This document shows positions 63,222-64,000 of a stretch of DNA of 64,000 nt, piece by piece (positions within the stretch are counted from its first letter, which is position 1; each line of letters starts with the position of its first letter). The notes beneath the pieces are model-generated. The model was not told the origin of the DNA. It ran no database searches and was given only the letters and a program-made list of their open reading frames with translations. The stretch is taken from positions 62,001 through 126,000 of the forward strand of contig JBIKWM010000003.1 of the NCBI GenBank assembly GCA_044356305.1. Reading direction: 5' to 3'. Source of the stretch: JBIKWM01 sp044356305. Lineage in GTDB: Bacteria > Bacteroidota > Bacteroidia > UBA10329. Both the position numbers and the translations under genes were made by a program.

Positions 63222-63229
63222 CAAATGTA
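63222..63229 (-). promoter_or_regulatory. Predicted -7 box for hpt-adk-obg
   Basis: TACATTTG on the minus strand followed by CCGCCCC, 21 nt before ATG 63200. Confidence 0.55.
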
Positions 63230-63280
63230 GCCCAAGGAGGTGGGCCCACCCCATTTACACTGATCGAGCCCCGTGCAGGA

Positions 63281-63288
63281 TACCTTTG
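63281..63288 (+). promoter_or_regulatory. Predicted -7 box directly before purK
   Basis: TACCTTTG followed by CCGCCC and ATG 63295: 6 nt between box and start codon. Confidence 0.55.
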
Positions 63289-63294
63289 CCGCCC

Positions 63295-64000
63295 ATGAAT
63301 TATCGGCCCAGAACAAGACTTGGTATCCTCGGTGGAGGCCAGCTTGGCCGCATGCTCATTCAGGAGGCCATTGACCTCGACATTGAATGCCATGTGCTGG
63401 ACCCCGACCCCGATGCCCCGTGTGCGGGCATCTGCCACTCGTTCACCGTGGGTCAGTTCAGGGATCATGGTCCTGTGATGGCCTTTGGGGCCGATAAGGA
63501 CGTGATCACCATAGAGATAGAGGATGTGAACGTTGCGGCCCTCAGGCAGCTCGAGGCGCAGGGCAAGCAGGTGTTCCCGCAGCCGGCCGTGATTGACCTG
63601 ATCCAGGACAAGGGTGCCCAAAAGGAGTTCTATGTGCGCCACGGCATACCCACCGCACCCTTTGTGCTGTTGGACGATGCAGAAGGGGTGAAGCAACATC
63701 TGCGCATGTTACCGGCTTTCCAGAAACTGCGCAGAGGCGGCTATGACGGTAAAGGCGTGGTGGGGCTCGGCTCGGCCGCTGACCTAAGCGCAGCGTTCAA
63801 TGCCCCATCGGTGCTGGAGAGTAGGGTGGAGGTGAGGCAGGAGATATCCGTGATTGTGAGCCGCCACCGCAACGGGCAGGTGTCAACCTTCCCGGTGGTG
63901 GAGATGGAGTTCAACCCGGTGGCCAATCTGGTGGAGTTCCTGTTCGCCCCGGCCGCCATCAGTGACGGGCAGGAGAAAGAGGCCACCGCCCTGGCCGTGA
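63295..64000 (+). CDS. purK: 5-(carboxyamino)imidazole ribonucleotide synthase, N-terminal part
   Basis: 235 codons visible; the gene runs off the right edge without a stop. MNYRPRTRLGILGGGQLGRM (PurK GGGQLGRM nucleotide-binding start), HVLDPDPDAPCAGI, EIEDVNV, QPAVIDLIQDKGAQKEFYVR, KLRRGGYDGKGV and VRQEISVIVSRHRNGQV follow the ATP-grasp PurK plan. Converts aminoimidazole ribonucleotide with ATP and bicarbonate in purine synthesis. Divergent from hpt, so a purine salvage/synthesis pair. Confidence 0.95.
   Translation, partial: MNYRPRTRLGILGGGQLGRMLIQEAIDLDIECHVLDPDPDAPCAGICHSFTVGQFRDHGPVMAFGADKDVITIEIEDVNVAALRQLEAQGKQVFPQPAVIDLIQDKGAQKEFYVRHGIPTAPFVLLDDAEGVKQHLRMLPAFQKLRRGGYDGKGVVGLGSAADLSAAFNAPSVLESRVEVRQEISVIVSRHRNGQVSTFPVVEMEFNPVANLVEFLFAPAAISDGQEKEATALAV

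Overview
The window is a 64 kb piece of a Bacteroidota chromosome, most likely Flavobacteriales or a close relative with unusually GC-rich DNA. Evidence: several proteins end in type IX secretion (T9SS) sorting domains; a PorZ-like gene sits next to recO; DUF4290 and KorB are present; the cytochrome oxidase cluster has the order ctaB-coxIII-coxIII-coxIV-SCO-DUF420; and promoters follow the Bacteroidota -7 pattern TAnnTTTG. Genus cannot be read from the sequence.

Layout. 0-4.4 kb: porZ end, recO, phoH, bactofilin, atpZ and an AtpI-like membrane gene, with no atpB following. 4.4-5.4 kb: an unusual tRNA-Arg(CCU) locus with an intact tRNA, a broken copy packed with hairpin repeats, two partial 5'-half copies and a GIY-YIG nuclease gene starting one base after the tRNA, followed by tRNA-Pro(CGG). 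5.4-11.7 kb: an MFS exporter, a DUF1702 protein, a DUF433/DUF5615 toxin-antitoxin pair, and a divergent flavin halogenase-like / ketosynthase III / dehydratase set resembling the dialkylresorcinol-flexirubin pigment pathway. 11.65-13.6 kb and 31.15-31.9 kb: two halves of a large inverted repeat, each carrying ten 21-bp tandem repeats and a decayed T9SS tail; the left half is split by a 1.2 kb AT-richer insert encoding two related lipoproteins. Between them (13.6-31.1 kb): two overlapping TPR histidine kinases, korB, the terminal oxidase assembly/subunit III-IV cluster, an aminotransferase/omega-amidase pair, a PAP2-like membrane protein, cysQ and a very large outer-membrane barrel protein.

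31.9-42.3 kb: DinB-like protein, nitronate monooxygenase-like protein, a ParE-type toxin-antitoxin pair, three consecutive membrane-bound class III adenylate cyclases whose 3' ends are nearly identical at DNA level, and a DUF4395-rhodanese fusion. 42.4-48.5 kb (minus strand): pheT, tolC, hlyD-type adaptor, tsaB. 48.5-51.7 kb: a decayed REP-associated transposase with REP-like palindromes that has cut into a family of tandem T9SS-secreted proteins. 51.9-64 kb: core genes ahcY, DUF4290, murA, a TlpA-like thioredoxin, grpE, dnaJ, a T9SS metalloprotease, a T9SS protein, obg, adk, hpt and the start of purK.

Most genes are ordinary chromosomal functions. The parts that look novel are the tRNA-Arg repeat locus, the inverted repeats with 21-bp iteron-like arrays around a 17.5 kb block, the split pigment-like locus with DUF1702, the cyclase trio, and a shared promoter/start architecture (TAnnTTyG followed by a C/G-rich GCCC block, often with ATG only 4-7 nt after the box) that suggests leaderless mRNAs. 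Start codons were chosen by eye from homologous N-termini, signal peptides, overlaps and promoter boxes. No alignment or database search was possible.
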